A program made the position numbers and the translations under genes. From Actinostola sp. cb2023 (taxonomy: Eukaryota > Cnidaria > Anthozoa > Actiniaria > Actinostolidae), in the NCBI GenBank assembly GCA_033675265.1, contig JAUJYZ010000289.1, forward strand, positions 221,001 through 285,000: a stretch of DNA of 64,000 nucleotides, given 5' to 3'. Of the stretch, positions 41,800 through 52,618 are shown piece by piece (the stretch's first letter is position 1; each line of letters opens with the position of its first letter). The notes under the pieces were generated by a model. The model saw nothing but the letters and a program-made list of their open reading frames with translations, did no database searches and was not told the origin of the DNA.

Positions 41800-42009
41800 A
41801 TGGCTCACTCCAGCAAATCTACTCGTGCCAAGTCAACTCGAACCAAGTCGTCTAAATCAGATGCCGACTTTCTATACAACCTCTCGGCGCATCTCGAGGC
41901 CTTAGATCTGCAATCCATGGATTTTCCATCATTGCCGAAGACACGCTCGCCTGAAGCAACGCCACTTTCGTGTTGTATTTTTCACTTACAGACCTTTTAT
42001 ACATGGTAG
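41800..42009 (+). CDS. Unrecognised short reading frame
   Basis: 69 codons from ATG in a good context (cgccATGG), starting MAHSSKSTRAKSTRTKSSKS and DADFLYNLSAHLEALDLQSM. The Lys/Ser/Thr-rich start and acidic amphipathic part look protein-like, but the last ~15 codons look random, so it may be a first exon. I do not recognise the family. It lies 75 bp outside the foldback element. Confidence 0.25.
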   Translation: MAHSSKSTRAKSTRTKSSKSDADFLYNLSAHLEALDLQSMDFPSLPKTRSPEATPLSCCIFHLQTFYTW

Positions 42010-42139
42010 ACATTTCGTCGTCGCAGGGTGGATCGCAATCGGCCTCCATGTTTTTCTCCCTACGAAACTGTTCGTAAAACCATCGGCCTCCATGTTTTCT
42101 CCGTACGAAACCCGGGCTGTTCCTAGCAACGGCGATGAG

Positions 42140-42650
42140 TAAAATAGACCGAGAAACAAATCTGAAGAACACTGAAGAAATGGAAAAAGCACATAAATAT
42201 AGACATCTCATTGACAATTCAAGTAAGTTTTCTTTGGCTGACACTGCAGAAACTGAGCGAGAAACGATCGTTAAAGTCGAAGATTTTTCGAATTCGGGCC
42301 GATTTTTCAACTTTAGCGACGACAACGTCAATGGGAGTACTGATAGCGATAAAGGTAATAAACGAAGGCTACACCACTCTTGACTCGTGTTTTGTTCATT
42401 TGTTATTTGATTTATGAAAATTTTTCAACAAAATTAAAGAACCAACTTTTCTGGTTTAGTTTTCCATTTGTTGATGGTAAAGCTAAACAGTTGGATAGTT
42501 CAGCCAAATTTGTACTTATGACTAGCATAAAATTCTTATTCTTCTTACTTATGCAAATTAAACAAGAAATATTGGTATAATGTTAAGTATGCTAGCCGGT
42601 TTGTATATACTAAAACAATTAGACAACTCGCCCTCGTTGTCTAATTGTTA
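42140..42650 (+). repeat. Dispersed repeat copy A with a 67-codon frame
   Basis: Matches 60730-61310 (minus strand). It contains a frame MEKAHKYRHLIDNSSKFSLA, DTAETERETIVKVEDFSNSG and so on, stopping at 42383. It ends in a hairpin gacaactcgccctcgttgtc at about 42624-42643. Probably a non-autonomous DNA element. Confidence 0.6.
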
Positions 42651-42654
42651 AGTG

Positions 42655-44035
42655 TAGGTAGGGTCGCTGGATCCACGTTGTAATGAATAACTAGTAGTAT
42701 AGGGGTGATCGTTGGATCCACGTTGTAATGAATAACTAGTAGTATAGGGGTGATCGTTGGATCCACGTTGTAATGAATAACTAGTAGTATGGGAGGGATC
42801 GTTGGATCCACGTTGTAATGAATAACTAGTAGTATAGGGGTGATCGTTGGATCCACGTTGTAATGAATAACTAGTAGTATAGGAGGTATCGTTGGATCCA
42901 CGTTGTAATGAATAACTAGTAGTATAGGAGGGATCGTTGGATCCACGTTGTAATGAATAACTAGTAGTATGGGAGGGATCGTTGGATCCACGTTGTAATG
43001 AATAACTAGTAGTATGGGAGGGATCGTTGGATCCATTTTGTAATGAATAACTAGTAGTATAGTAGGGATCGTTGGATCCACGTTGTAATGAATAACTAGT
43101 AGTATAGGAGGTATCGTTGGATCCACGTTGTAATGAATAACTAGTAGTATAGGGGTGATCGTTGGATCCACGTTGTTGTAATGAATAACTAGTAGTATAG
43201 GGAGGGATCGTTGGATCCATTTTGTAATGAATAACTAGTAGTATAGTAGGGATCGTTGGATCCACGCTGTAATGAATAACTAGTAGTATAGGAGGGATCG
43301 TTGAATCCACGTTTGGATCCACGTTGTAATGAATAACTAGTAGTATAGGAGGGATCGTTGGATCCACGTTGTAATGAATAACTAGTAGTATAGCAGGGAT
43401 CGTTGGATCCACGTTGTAATGAATAACTAATAGTATAGGAGGGATCGTTGGATCCACGTTGTAATGAATAACTAGTAGTATAGGAGGGATCGTTGTAATG
43501 AATCCACGTTGTAATGAATAACTAGTAGTATAGGAGGGATCGTTGGATCCACGTTGTAATGAATAACTAGTAGTATAGGAGGGATCGTTGGATCCACGTT
43601 GTAATGAATAACTAGTAGTATAGGAGGGATCGTTGGATCCACGTTGTAATGAATAACTAGTAGTATAGGAGGGATCGTTGGATCCACGTTGTAATGAATA
43701 ACTAGTATTATAGGAGGGATCGTTGAATCCACGTTGGTAATGAATAACTAGTAGTATAGGAGGTATCGTTGGATCCACGTTGTAATGAATAACTAGTAGT
43801 ATAGGAGGGATCGTTGGATCCACGTTGTAATGAATAACTAGTAGTATAGGAGGGATCGTTGGATCCACGTTGTAATGAATAACTAGTAGTATAGGAGGTA
43901 TCGTTGGATCCACGTTGTAATGAATAACTAGTAGTATAGGAGGGATCGTTGGATCCACGTTGTAATGAATAACTAGTAGTATGGGAGGGATCGTTGGATC
44001 CACGTTGTAATGAATAACTAGTAGTATAGCTGTGA
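42655..44035. repeat. 45-bp minisatellite, ~30 copies
   Basis: Units contain gtaatgaataactagtagta, taggagggatcgttggatcc and acgtt. Variants are ggggtgatc, gggagggatc and ggaggtatc, and a few partial units occur near 43170, 43310, 43495 and 43730. The long minus-strand frames arise because 45 is a multiple of three. Confidence 0.97.
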
Positions 44036-44340
44036 TAGTTGCCCGCGGAAACTGGATGTTCAGAAAAACAAATAGTTGCCCGAGAACGCAGCGAATTTCA
44101 AGTTTTGAGGAACAACCAGGGCAAATACACAGCATAATTCCCGAAATATGAACTATCTATTGTCTTCTTGATTCAGCAATAACATTTTCCTCAACGTGGT
44201 AAAACAACGCAATTGCATTTCGCCCCACAAACTCGTTGGTAGCAGCCACAATTCAGGTCAACCTTGTCAGTCCTGTTGCACATACAGCTAAAATTATTGG
44301 GGACGCGGGCCCCCCTGGCCCATTCCCCTGCTACGGGCCT
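44036..44340. other. Unique sequence, nothing recognised
   Basis: 300 bp between a minisatellite and a MITE. No gene or structured repeat seen. Confidence 0.5.
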
Positions 44341-44522
44341 GGGCCCGGTTGTTCGAAAGCGGGGTTAACGCTAACCCAGGGTTAAATTCGCTAACGTAGG
44401 GTTAATTCTTAAGATTTTACCTTAGGTTAGCCATATTTAACCCTGTGTTAGCCATATTTAACCCTGTGTTAGCCATATTTAACCCTGTGTTAGCGTTAAC
44501 CCGCTTTCGATCAATCGGGCCC
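44341..44522. mobile_element. Palindromic MITE with GGGCCCGG termini (182 bp)
   Basis: The left arm gggcccggttgttcgaaagc, followed by ggggttaacgctaaccc, is inverted at the right end (ttagcgttaacccgctttcg to gggccc at 44522). Inside are three near-copies of tgtgttagccatatttaacc. Very common MITE terminus type in animals. Confidence 0.85.
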
Positions 44523-44808
44523 TGTATTATAACACATAGTAGAACACTACAATAATTCACTTGATTGGATCTCCCTGAAAAGGGCTTCGCAGAAACAATT
44601 TACAATCAAATGGTACAAGTGAATACATAACTGTATAATTATCAAACTAGTTACTAGATCCAAGGCTTTCTACTATGGAGTCATAGCGCTAATCACTTCC
44701 GGTGGAGCATCGTTCTTGAAGGGTGCTTGGTACGTACTATTCACGCAAGGTTACCGATCTAAGCCATCAGACACCTAACCTAGACGAAGTCTCCTTCGCA
44801 GCCGCCTC

Positions 44809-44851
44809 AGGTCGAGTCACGCTACGCGGGAAGCGTAGCGTGACTCGACCT
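44809..44851. repeat. Perfect 19-bp hairpin
   Basis: aggtcgagtcacgctacgc (44809-44827), loop gggaa, then the exact inverse (44833-44851). GC-rich in an AT-rich surround. Similar gtcacgc...gcgtgac hairpins mark MITEs in coral-type genomes (recalled, not checked). Confidence 0.85.
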
Positions 44852-45249
44852 CAAGCGCCTTCGGGGACGTCTTTGATAATTACACATTGTCTTCCAGTAA
44901 AACAATAGAATTGGGGCGTGGCTGGTTATCGGTTCAAAACTACGCCCTCGGTCTTGAAAATCAACGAAAGCCCTCACTCTACGTTTTGAACCTTTATTTC
45001 AAAATCTACATACATACATACATACATACATATAGTTTATTTAAAGACGGTAAAATCATCAGTAACATAACAATATAAGTAGTGATATACAATTAAAAAT
45101 TAAAAATATATGCGTACTATTACTGCATACTGATTTACATGATTGCCGTGTGGGAATCTGATGTTCAGAGTATTCGGTTTATTTCCCTACATAAAATAAT
45201 AGAACTGGTGTGTGGCAGGTTTTTAATTATTGGTTTATTTGCCGAGACT

Positions 45250-45870
45250 CCTACCTTTGTACCTTCCTACCTTTGTACCTTTGTACCTTCCTACCTTTGT
45301 TGTACCTTCCTACCTTTGTTGTACCTTCCTACCTTTGTTGTACCTTCCTACCTTTGTTGTACCTTCCTACCTTTGTTGTACCTTCCTACCTTTGTTGTAC
45401 CTTCCTACCTTTGTTGTACCTTCCTACCTTTGTTGTACCTTCCTACCTTTGTTGTACCTTCCTACCTTTTGTTGTACCTTCCTACCTTTGTTGTACCTTC
45501 CTACCTTTTTGTTGTACCTTCCTACCTTTGTTGTACCTTCCTACCTTTGTACCTTCCTACCTTTTGTTGTACCTTCCTACCTTTGTTGTGTTGTACCTTT
45601 GTTGTACCTTCCCTTTGTTGTACCTTCCTACCTTTGTTGTACCTTCCTACCTTTGTTGTACCTTCCTACCTTTGTTGTACCTTCCTACCTTTGTTGTACC
45701 TTCCTACCTTTGTTGTACCTTCCTACCTTTGTACCTTCCTACCTTTGTTGTACCTTTGTTGTACCTTCCTACTTTTGTTGTACCTTCCTACCTTGTTGTA
45801 CCTTCCTACCTTTGTACCTTCCTACCTTTGTTGTACCTTCCTACCTTTGTTGTACCTTCCTACCTTTCCC
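45250..45870. repeat. 18-bp minisatellite (ttgttgtaccttcctacc)
   Basis: About thirty-four units with occasional loss of TTG, extra T, or short taccttcctaccttt units. Polypyrimidine-rich on the plus strand. A CATA run lies just before it at about 45007-45032. Confidence 0.95.
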
Positions 45871-45985
45871 TGCCTTTGTCTTCCTACTTTGTCGCCACCC
45901 GAAGTGGCGATGTCGCCACCTCGAACCGTGGAGGGCGTCCGGGATGCTGCTGCTGCTGTTACCGATGTCGCCGCTACCTCGTGTC

Positions 45986-46081
45986 ACGCAAAGCTGGTAT
46001 GTCTGGCAGGGATGGTCGCAAAAGCACAACAGTGCGGGGTTTCTGATGACCTGCGTGATGGGAAACACGAAGAGCCATAAG
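45986..46081 (-). pseudogene. Inverted, broken copy of the start of the GC-rich gene
   Basis: On the minus strand this reads VIRNPALLCFCDHPCQTYQ, matching HQKPVLLSFCEHPCLTYQ of the gene at 46296. DNA similarity covers about 80 bp and stops after the CAG codon. An ATG at 46081-46079 is followed by an extra C that shifts the frame before the conserved part. The two copies face away from each other with ~215 bp between them. Confidence 0.55.
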
Positions 46082-46121
46082 CCGTGCTGACAGCAGAGTG
46101 CTGCGACGGGTGCTGACGCCA

Positions 46122-46210
46122 CGGACCAATGGGCGCCCTCGGCAAGCGTTGGACCAATGGACGGCTTTCAGCATTTTACCGTCAGCGTTGCTGAAGGCTC
46201 TGGACCAATC
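46122..46210 (+). promoter_or_regulatory. CCAAT-box cluster
   Basis: CCAAT at 46126-46130, 46154-46158 and 46204-46208, the first two as gaccaatgg and the third as gaccaatcg, spaced 28 and 50 bp. They lie in a GC-rich segment 90-170 bp before the ATG at 46296, between the divergent copies. No TATA box is visible. A bidirectional NF-Y-type promoter is an inference. Confidence 0.45.
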
Positions 46211-46295
46211 GACGGTCGGCTCTGCGGGGGAGGCTGGGGGTTCACAATTACGGGGCGCCGGCGACAGAGCGCACCACTCGAAGGAAGCGCTGACC

Positions 46296-46604
46296 ATGGC
46301 AAATCATCAGAAACCCGTGCTGTTGAGCTTTTGCGAACATCCCTGCCTGACGTACCAGTCGAAGACGACGAAGGAGACGTACCTGAAGTGCGGGGTCAAA
46401 CTGGACTACGAGGCCGTCCGGCGCAAGATGCAGAAGTACAAGAACCAGAGCAACAGGACGGCAAAATTGGGCAGGATGAGGCTGGGATGCAACCTCAACC
46501 TGAAGAAGTCGTACTACGCCAACCTGCACCCGAAGCTGCTGGATACGGACTTCAGAGAGGTTCCCAGGTGCCGCCACGACCTGTACGTCCGGTCCGCCTG
46601 CTGA
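46296..46604 (+). CDS. Unknown 102-residue protein with high GC3
   Basis: Starts MANHQKPVLLSFCEHPCLTY in an excellent context (gaccATGG) and ends RCRHDLYVRSAC-stop. It is basic, with six or more cysteines (FCEHPC, KCG, LGC, RCRH, SAC) and a Lys/Tyr-rich middle (AVRRKMQKYKNQSNRTAKLG). Third codon positions are mostly G or C (runs such as CTG AAG TGC GGG GTC), unlike the AT-rich surroundings, which argues for real coding or foreign origin. A longer in-frame reading from 46098 exists, but the CCAAT cluster lies inside it. I recognise no family; it could be a small host gene, a viral or mobile passenger, or a first exon. Confidence 0.5.
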   Translation: MANHQKPVLLSFCEHPCLTYQSKTTKETYLKCGVKLDYEAVRRKMQKYKNQSNRTAKLGRMRLGCNLNLKKSYYANLHPKLLDTDFREVPRCRHDLYVRSAC

Positions 46605-46658
46605 CCCGCCTCCTATCCTGATCTGGACTGCGGTTAGTTCGAGTGGTACAACGGTACG

Positions 46659-47153
46659 ATGCCGAAGGCCCAAGAGTCGGACAGCAATTCCGAGAACGAA
46701 GGTCCCTCACAGAAGCAGGAGAAGAAGAAGAAGGCCGTCACGAATAGGAAGAAGCCAGCGCCGCAGCAGCAGCAGGTAGGCAAGCAGCAGGTAGGCAAAC
46801 AGCAGGTAGGCAAGCAGCAGGTAGGCAAGCAGCAGGTAGGCAAGCAGCAGGTAGGCAAGCAGCAGGTAGGCAAGCAGCAGGTAGGCAAGCAGCAGGTAGG
46901 CAAGCAGCAGGTAGGCAAGCAGCAGGTAGGCAAGCAGCAGGTAGGCAAGCAGCAGGTAGGCAAGCAGCAGGTAGGCAAGCAGCAGGTAGGCAAGCAGCAG
47001 GTAGGCAAGCAGCAGGTAGGCAAGCAGCAGGTAGGCAAGCAGCAGGTAGGCAAGCAGCAGGTACGTAGGCAAGCAGCAGGTAGGCAAGCAGCAGGTAGGC
47101 AAGCAGGGAGGGGGAGGGGGGGGGGGGGAGGGGGAGGGGGAGGGGAGGGGTAG
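46659..47153 (+). CDS. Charged N-terminus plus (VGKQQ)n low-complexity frame
   Basis: Begins MPKAQESDSNSENEGPSQKQ then EKKKKAVTNRKKPAPQQQQ with high GC3, resembling the acidic/Ser then Lys-rich start of nuclear proteins such as the PC4/SUB1 type (weak resemblance only). From 46775 it enters about nineteen VGKQQ repeats, whose DNA unit contains CAG|GTAGG, and then a Gly-rich end. Two readings are possible: a complete gene with AATAAA at 47245, or a first exon whose 5' splice site has been amplified. No downstream exon was found. Confidence 0.4.
   Translation: MPKAQESDSNSENEGPSQKQEKKKKAVTNRKKPAPQQQQVGKQQVGKQQVGKQQVGKQQVGKQQVGKQQVGKQQVGKQQVGKQQVGKQQVGKQQVGKQQVGKQQVGKQQVGKQQVGKQQVGKQQVGKQQVGKQQVRRQAAGRQAAGRQAGRGRGGGGGGGGGEG
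46770..47105 (+). repeat. 15-bp minisatellite (caagcagcaggtagg), ~21 copies
   Basis: Near-perfect tandem copies, about nineteen in one frame and the last ones shifted by a gtacgtagg slip at 47061. Each copy contains cag|gtagg, a consensus-like 5' splice site. Confidence 0.95.
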
Positions 47154-47186
47154 GGTAGTAGGGGAGGGGGGAGGGGGAGGGGGAGT
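47106..47186 (+). repeat. G-rich tract
   Basis: Runs of three to ten G separated by single A (or T) residues over ~80 bp, with obvious G-quadruplex potential on the plus strand. Confidence 0.85.
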
Positions 47187-47244
47187 GGACGTATGGGGCG
47201 GAGGCGTATCCGATACCTCACTTGTAAAAACGAAATTGATCAAA

Positions 47245-47250
47245 AATAAA
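47245..47250 (+). terminator. AATAAA polyadenylation signal candidate
   Basis: AATAAA 92 bases after the stop at 47153, followed by a T-rich stretch. It would end a transcript of the GC-rich island, if that is transcribed. Confidence 0.35.
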
Positions 47251-47292
47251 ATGATTTTGTGAACCACAACCCCTGCGTGTTGCTTTATTATT

Positions 47293-48165
47293 AGGGACCT
47301 TAAGCATCAGAAAATTATACGACGCGAACGTGAGGACGACGGCGCGCGCTCTGACGAATAATGTTCAATACGACGTCCGTGGCGCCAATCTACAACGGTA
47401 TTTTACCTGTTTTCACGTCGTAGATCGATCAACGATCAACGATCGTTTTGAACATTATTCGTCAGCGCTCCCGTCACAGCTCCCGTCCTTCAAGCCTTCC
47501 CCGTAAGAGAACAGACTCAGGCATTTATGTTACTCAAGACTAATTCTAGATAGTATTTTAAAGTAATTTCTAAAGATATTTCTAAGGTATTTCTAAATGA
47601 TATAACACGCTTTACACAAAATACAAATGTTTTATACTTAATGTTCTGGCGGCCTTTGTTTTCATTCGTAGTCGACTTTGCAGTGGACTTTAATGAAGTG
47701 GTGAACTTTAGTGAAGTTAACATAGACTTTCTTGTTCTCTAGTACCTCACAGTTGTCCACAATTCTTTGTACACTGAATTCACAACCTCGTGCTCTAGAG
47801 GTTGACTTCTCTTCCAACCAATATAGGAACTTGTGTTGACTTTGTTCCACGGTTTAGCTTTCTTTAATTCGTTGGGACTCTGTGTTCCAAAGATTAGTCT
47901 GCAAATTCTCTACTTAAGATTTACTTTCACTTCAAGCGAACTTGTCCTCTCGTCATTCTTGCGAACGCGTCTTGTATCTCTACTAAAACCGCTTTGGGGC
48001 GTATTATTATGATTAACACAATATAATAATTACGTACATATTCTCGTGGAATGTTACTTAAATAAACAAATTACTATAGAAGCTAAGTTAATTAACATAA
48101 ATTCGTGACAGCGCGCCGTCGTCCTCACGTTCGCGTCGTCTAATTTTCTGATGCTTAAGGTCCCT
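47293..48165. mobile_element. TIR element, 873 bp, ~55-bp termini
   Basis: The ends agggaccttaagcatcagaa and the inverted right end (ttctgatgcttaaggtccct) match over ~55 bp into gacgacggcgcgc, differing mainly by one inserted base. An inner palindrome (ctgacgaataatgttcaa near 47352, inverted near 47450) adds a subterminal hairpin. The flanks share ATTATT, perhaps a 6-bp target duplication, in AT-rich DNA. Non-coding. Confidence 0.85.
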
Positions 48166-48169
48166 ATTA

Positions 48170-49205
48170 TTATGCGCCGCCGCAGCAGCAGGCGAAAGTT
48201 ATTATTATTATAAAGTTGCGAAATCATCGACCGTCGGGTGGCGATATCGTCCGTTTGTCTGGCGCCCTCCCCCGGTTCGGTGGCGAAATCGCCGGTTCGT
48301 CGGACTCCTCTCCCTGCATTTGGCGTGACGCGCGTGACATGGTTTCGTGACATGCGTGACGGGTTATGTGACAGGGTTGCATGACATGCGTGACGGGTTG
48401 CGTGACATGTGACGTGTTGCGTGCCGGGCCGATTCATTACGTATAAATTTGCATGACCCTATCCTCATTATGCATAAACGCACACCCCTTGCACACTACT
48501 GGTCTGACATATGACCGTAGGGAGGGTGGGGTGAGAAGTGATTGCATGCGCAGTAGGCAGGGTGATGCCATACTGTGAGAGGGAGGGAAGGGAGAAAAAC
48601 TCTAAGAGACTCCATGTTCCCTCTTCCTTGTAGTCTCTTTACGGAACACTCTCTCAAGAGAAGTAAGCTCGTTGCGTGACTGACGAAACTAAAACTGGCT
48701 GCGATTGGCCGGATATGCAGTAGCCTGTGATATTAGGAGATACAATAGATTACTGTGTGAGCTTTGATTTGTCATGTACTTGACCTTGGCTGACCATTTA
48801 GAAAACATTAGACGCTCTACTAGCGTGAACTCGGGCTTCTTAATTAAATGAACCCTGAAGCGATGCAGTGAATTTGATCGACCACCCATATATATTTTTC
48901 TGTTGTCAAGCATGTTTTATTACTCGTGCCCAGGCCTTTGGCCGGCACGAGTTGAAAATATTTGTTGGTCCACGTCGCGAATCTGCAATGGAGTGAGACT
49001 GGGAATGTGACTACCATTTGATGAAAGACAGTCACGTGAGAGTTAGTGATGTGACGAGGAGTTCGAGCAGCACGAGGTGTGTAATGGAGTCGCTCAGTTC
49101 GTTCCGCACTATGTTTGCAATATTTGTATATTATCAGTGGAATTCCTAAGCCACACAGTTTGAAAAACGCCGCCACCGCCACCGGTGTTTCGTAAAGTAC
49201 GAAAC
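48170..49205. other. Intergenic, with short GTGACATGCGTGACGGGTT-type repeats
   Basis: 48320-48425 holds four to five diverged cgtgacatgcgtgacgggtt units. The remainder has no recognised gene. Confidence 0.5.
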
Positions 49206-49930
49206 GATGTCTGTTAAATCGTGCCCTGAGAGTGGACGAGAACCGATGGCGGTCATCGGAGAAGTAGACGAGACATCAAGCGACAGTGCTCCTAGGGGAG
49301 CCAGAAAAAGAACAGCCAGAACATTCACAGGAAAGAAGAAAGGTTAAATGCTTTAATCAGATCTAGGAGCGGATCAGTGGCTTCTATGACAAGATTTCAA
49401 TGGGAAATCAAAACGTTAATTGAAGAAATGGTGAATCAAGCCTCTTGGTGATGAAATTGACAACATACAATCATGTCTGGATTAAGTATGTGAACGTTCA
49501 TGGGAATATTATACAGCTATTGGATTCTGAGGAGGAAAGTCTAAAAGCTTGTTCGCACTACGAAGATCAGAGAAACAAGAAGGTGAATTTGGAACTTTTA
49601 GTCTCATCGTGGCGTAGAATAGCAGAGGAGAGAAGTGTGATGAACTCAAACGGCGTTAGTAAATCACGAAGCAGTCGCCGAACTAACAGTCTACAAATTC
49701 AAGTTCAAAGCGTTCATTTCGTCGTCTCAAAGAAGAGAAACACTATTATTAGCCGAACTGAGAGTTCGCCAGATTGAAAGAAAGCGGGAATTGTCACGTA
49801 AGATGAAGAGGAAATTATATGAACGCAGAAAGTGGAACAAGCAATGGCGAGTCTAGATCTTAAAGTGTACGAGGATGATAAGAGAGAAGACAATGGAAAG
49901 TCACAGGATATTAATAATAATAATAATAAT
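49206..49930 (+). pseudogene. Possible BEL/Pao-like gag leader fragment
   Basis: Broken plus-strand frames read SDSAPRGARKRTARTFTGKK, then LIEEMVNQ, LGDEIDNIQSCLD, and RQIERKRELSRKMKRKLYER then MASLDLKVYEDDKRED, separated by stops and frameshifts. Charged helical stretches of this kind resemble the gag start of BEL/Pao elements, but no zinc knuckle, protease or RT is present. It could equally be another gag or a decayed host gene. Confidence 0.25.
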
Positions 49931-49937
49931 AAATAAA
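49911..49937. repeat. AAT/TAA microsatellite
   Basis: Nine or so TAA triplets following the gag-like remnant. Confidence 0.9.
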
Positions 49938-49949
49938 TAATAATATTGG

Positions 49950-51078
49950 ACGGTTGGAATGAATATTTTGAGGATGCTAAAATTGATAATGATATCCTTG
50001 AATCCCATAGCGTTCTCTTTGTTTAAATAAAAATATATTAGTTTTTAGGCAATTTTGAGTGGCTTATATCGCGCGTCGCAAAGAAAGCCAGTGCAGTGTT
50101 CAGTCTTTCGCTACGCTAGCCAATAGGAATCAAGCAAAATTGAATACTAAAATCAGTTTATTTGAAGGACAAAAGTTGTTTTCTTCAGTCGTTTTAACGT
50201 CTACATTTACGGAGAATCTACAACAGTAACACAGCCATAGATCTAGTTATGGATAACTAGTTCATAGCTAACGAACACTTACAACCAGAAAGACGGCTAA
50301 AATCGATGACATGGGAGAAACTGAATCAGTCTTGTCAAACTTGTAAGTATATTATCTGATGTTATTCTAAGAAGATAATCGGAAAGATATAAATATATAG
50401 ACTTATTCTATCCTCATAAAACTTTTTAAAATAAATTGTTCAAATTTAATTTCTCAACTGACGTTCAGTTCTTGTTGTACTTCCAATCCGATCAGAGAAC
50501 TGCCGCTTGCATGAGAAGCTACATCATTGTCATTGGTGGATTTGTTAACTACGTTACTTGAATGTTGAGATTCTCAGGCAAAGGATTACAGACAAAGCCA
50601 TATTTATTGATAAACATGCAGAGGCGATAGCTCTGATTCAGAGTGATTCAGTCAGTATACCGGTATGTACAACTGCGACAACTCAGTGAACAAGCAAAGC
50701 CGGCCGGCAGCCGATCGACAAACAAAGCCAACTACAAAGCCAAAGCCAGGATAATTTGCAGCTTTGTATGAGTTTGGCCATATTACAGGTACAACTATTT
50801 ATGTTGTAAATAATATCGTGTTAAAATAAAAGTTATTGTATTGGCTTCTATTAGATTGTCAGGTTCGTTATTGCTTGAGTTGTAATTCGTTCGCCATGAT
50901 TTGTATCGTTGGACTTCGCGTAATCGTAGTCTCTTTCTCAAACTTCGATTCTTATCTCTTATTCCCGGCCAATAATTATCTGAAAATAATTTTTTTACAT
51001 CGAATATATTTCGCGTTAGAGATGCTAAAACCAGATTCAACCATGATTTGCTGTGATTTCGTGTTTCAGTTTAGACTT
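49950..51078. other. Intergenic, nothing recognised
   Basis: AT-rich. Short frames on both strands at 50795-51081 show no family signature. No array or long palindrome. Confidence 0.5.
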
Positions 51079-52030
51079 TAAGTGTAAGGCCGTACAATTA
51101 TCAAACATCTGGTGGCAAAAATCACAAAAATGGAATTCGCTCTAACTTTGCATATGGGTAGCCCTTGGTCTGAATATAAACGCTGTGTAGTTTGTTTGGG
51201 AAAATATTTATTTGTTTTGGAGAAAATCGAAAAAAACTATTTTGGCTTCAGACGCCATGTAATGACTGTCGGCGGAGTGAAAATGCATCAAATTCATTCC
51301 ATTCGTATATCAAAACTAAAAACAACAGAAATATTTCAACACCATCGCTGTATTATATAACTCTTCCTTAGTCTCTAGGCTTAATATCATAAACATTCAG
51401 CGAGTTTAAGAAGTCCAATAAATTCCAAATCAAAGTGCACTATTTGGAAAATCCAACCGGTGGGTCAAAAATAATAGTTTTTTAGTCATGTGCCAGTGAT
51501 CCAAATTTTATAATATTGCAGCTACGTACTAAGAAGATGATATAGTTTTGGAATCTTGAAAGTTTTATTTGGGCAATTGACATTTAGCTTCTGAGAAAAC
51601 TCTTTTATTCACCACTCGAAAAACATCAAAAACGGTGATTGCGTGACTGCGTGACAATTGGTAAAATAACCGTACAATGTTTCTGTTAACTTCAGAGCCA
51701 TGTATAACTGTTAAACAACATATATTTTCTCGTTTCTATGCTTGCAATGCATCGGGATATCTTTGCATGACATATTATGCTGTTATGTGTGCGTTGAATA
51801 TTTGACATTTGGATTCTGAAATACGGTTGAATTATCCAGCCGTCAAAACTGTTCATAACTTGAATATTCCTTTACATTCTTGTTCCTCTACTGTTGTCCT
51901 GGCGTAGTCAATCGAATAAAACTGAACAAAAAATAAATCGAATCCAATGGAACCCAATCGTTTGATTGTTTTGCGATTGGTTCGGCCATCGAACAGAATC
52001 TAACGCCATCCTCGGAAACCCAGGGGCTGC

Positions 52031-52051
52031 AGGGGGGGGGGGGGGGGGGGG
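52031..52051 (+). repeat. Poly-G run of ~21
   Basis: An uninterrupted G tract followed by gaggggaaaagg. It is not coding; the Pro- or Gly-rich frames across it are artefacts. Confidence 0.9.
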
Positions 52052-52296
52052 AGGGGAAAAGGATGAATCGAACCGGATCTTTTGGGAGAATGCGATCACC
52101 GAACACAAGATCGAACCATTCGAACTCACAATCATTTCGATTAGTTAGATTTTGTTCGGTGAAAATAAAACGCCATAAAAATTAAATATTGATGAGCAGC
52201 ACTGCAGTCCTAATAAAATCGGAAGATTTCTGCCATCTAATAGCCATGTAAGCCAAGGCTAAAGAACGCAATGTAAAAAGACTAAAAATCCTGGTA

Positions 52297-52581
52297 CAGT
52301 GGAACTCGGTTAATACGGACACCATCGGGATGAGACGCAGTGTCCTTATTAACCGGGTGTCCATATAAACCGGGTCGGTCAATTTACGTCACTTACATTT
52401 TTGGCGGAAACAATGACTGCATGACACTGGTGATCTGTATATTTTTAGTGGGGAAACTATAAATGCACGTAATTAGCGATCAGTTTACAAGTTGAACGTG
52501 AGAAAGCACAGAACGTGCGTAATTTTAATTAAAAAGCGATCAATTTACCCATTGTCGTTGTTTTGGGAAAATAAAGTGTCC

Positions 52582-52618
<37 letters not shown>

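Noticed and set aside
42641..44135. Minus-strand frames of 176-495 codons (ILLVIHYNVDPTIPP repeats)
   Set aside because: Follow from the 45-bp period. The unique ends show no domain.
45139..46090. Frames of ~280-313 codons with CCTFLPLLYLPTF repeats
   Set aside because: By-product of the 18-bp polypyrimidine array; all three plus-strand registers are open.
46634..47267. Minus-strand frames rich in CLPTC or LLAYL repeats
   Set aside because: Antisense of the 15-bp array. The plus strand has the protein-like start and GC3 bias.
47517..47850. Minus-strand frames (68 and 62 codons) in the 873-bp TIR element
   Set aside because: Short and unrelated to known transposases; the composition is like the flanks.
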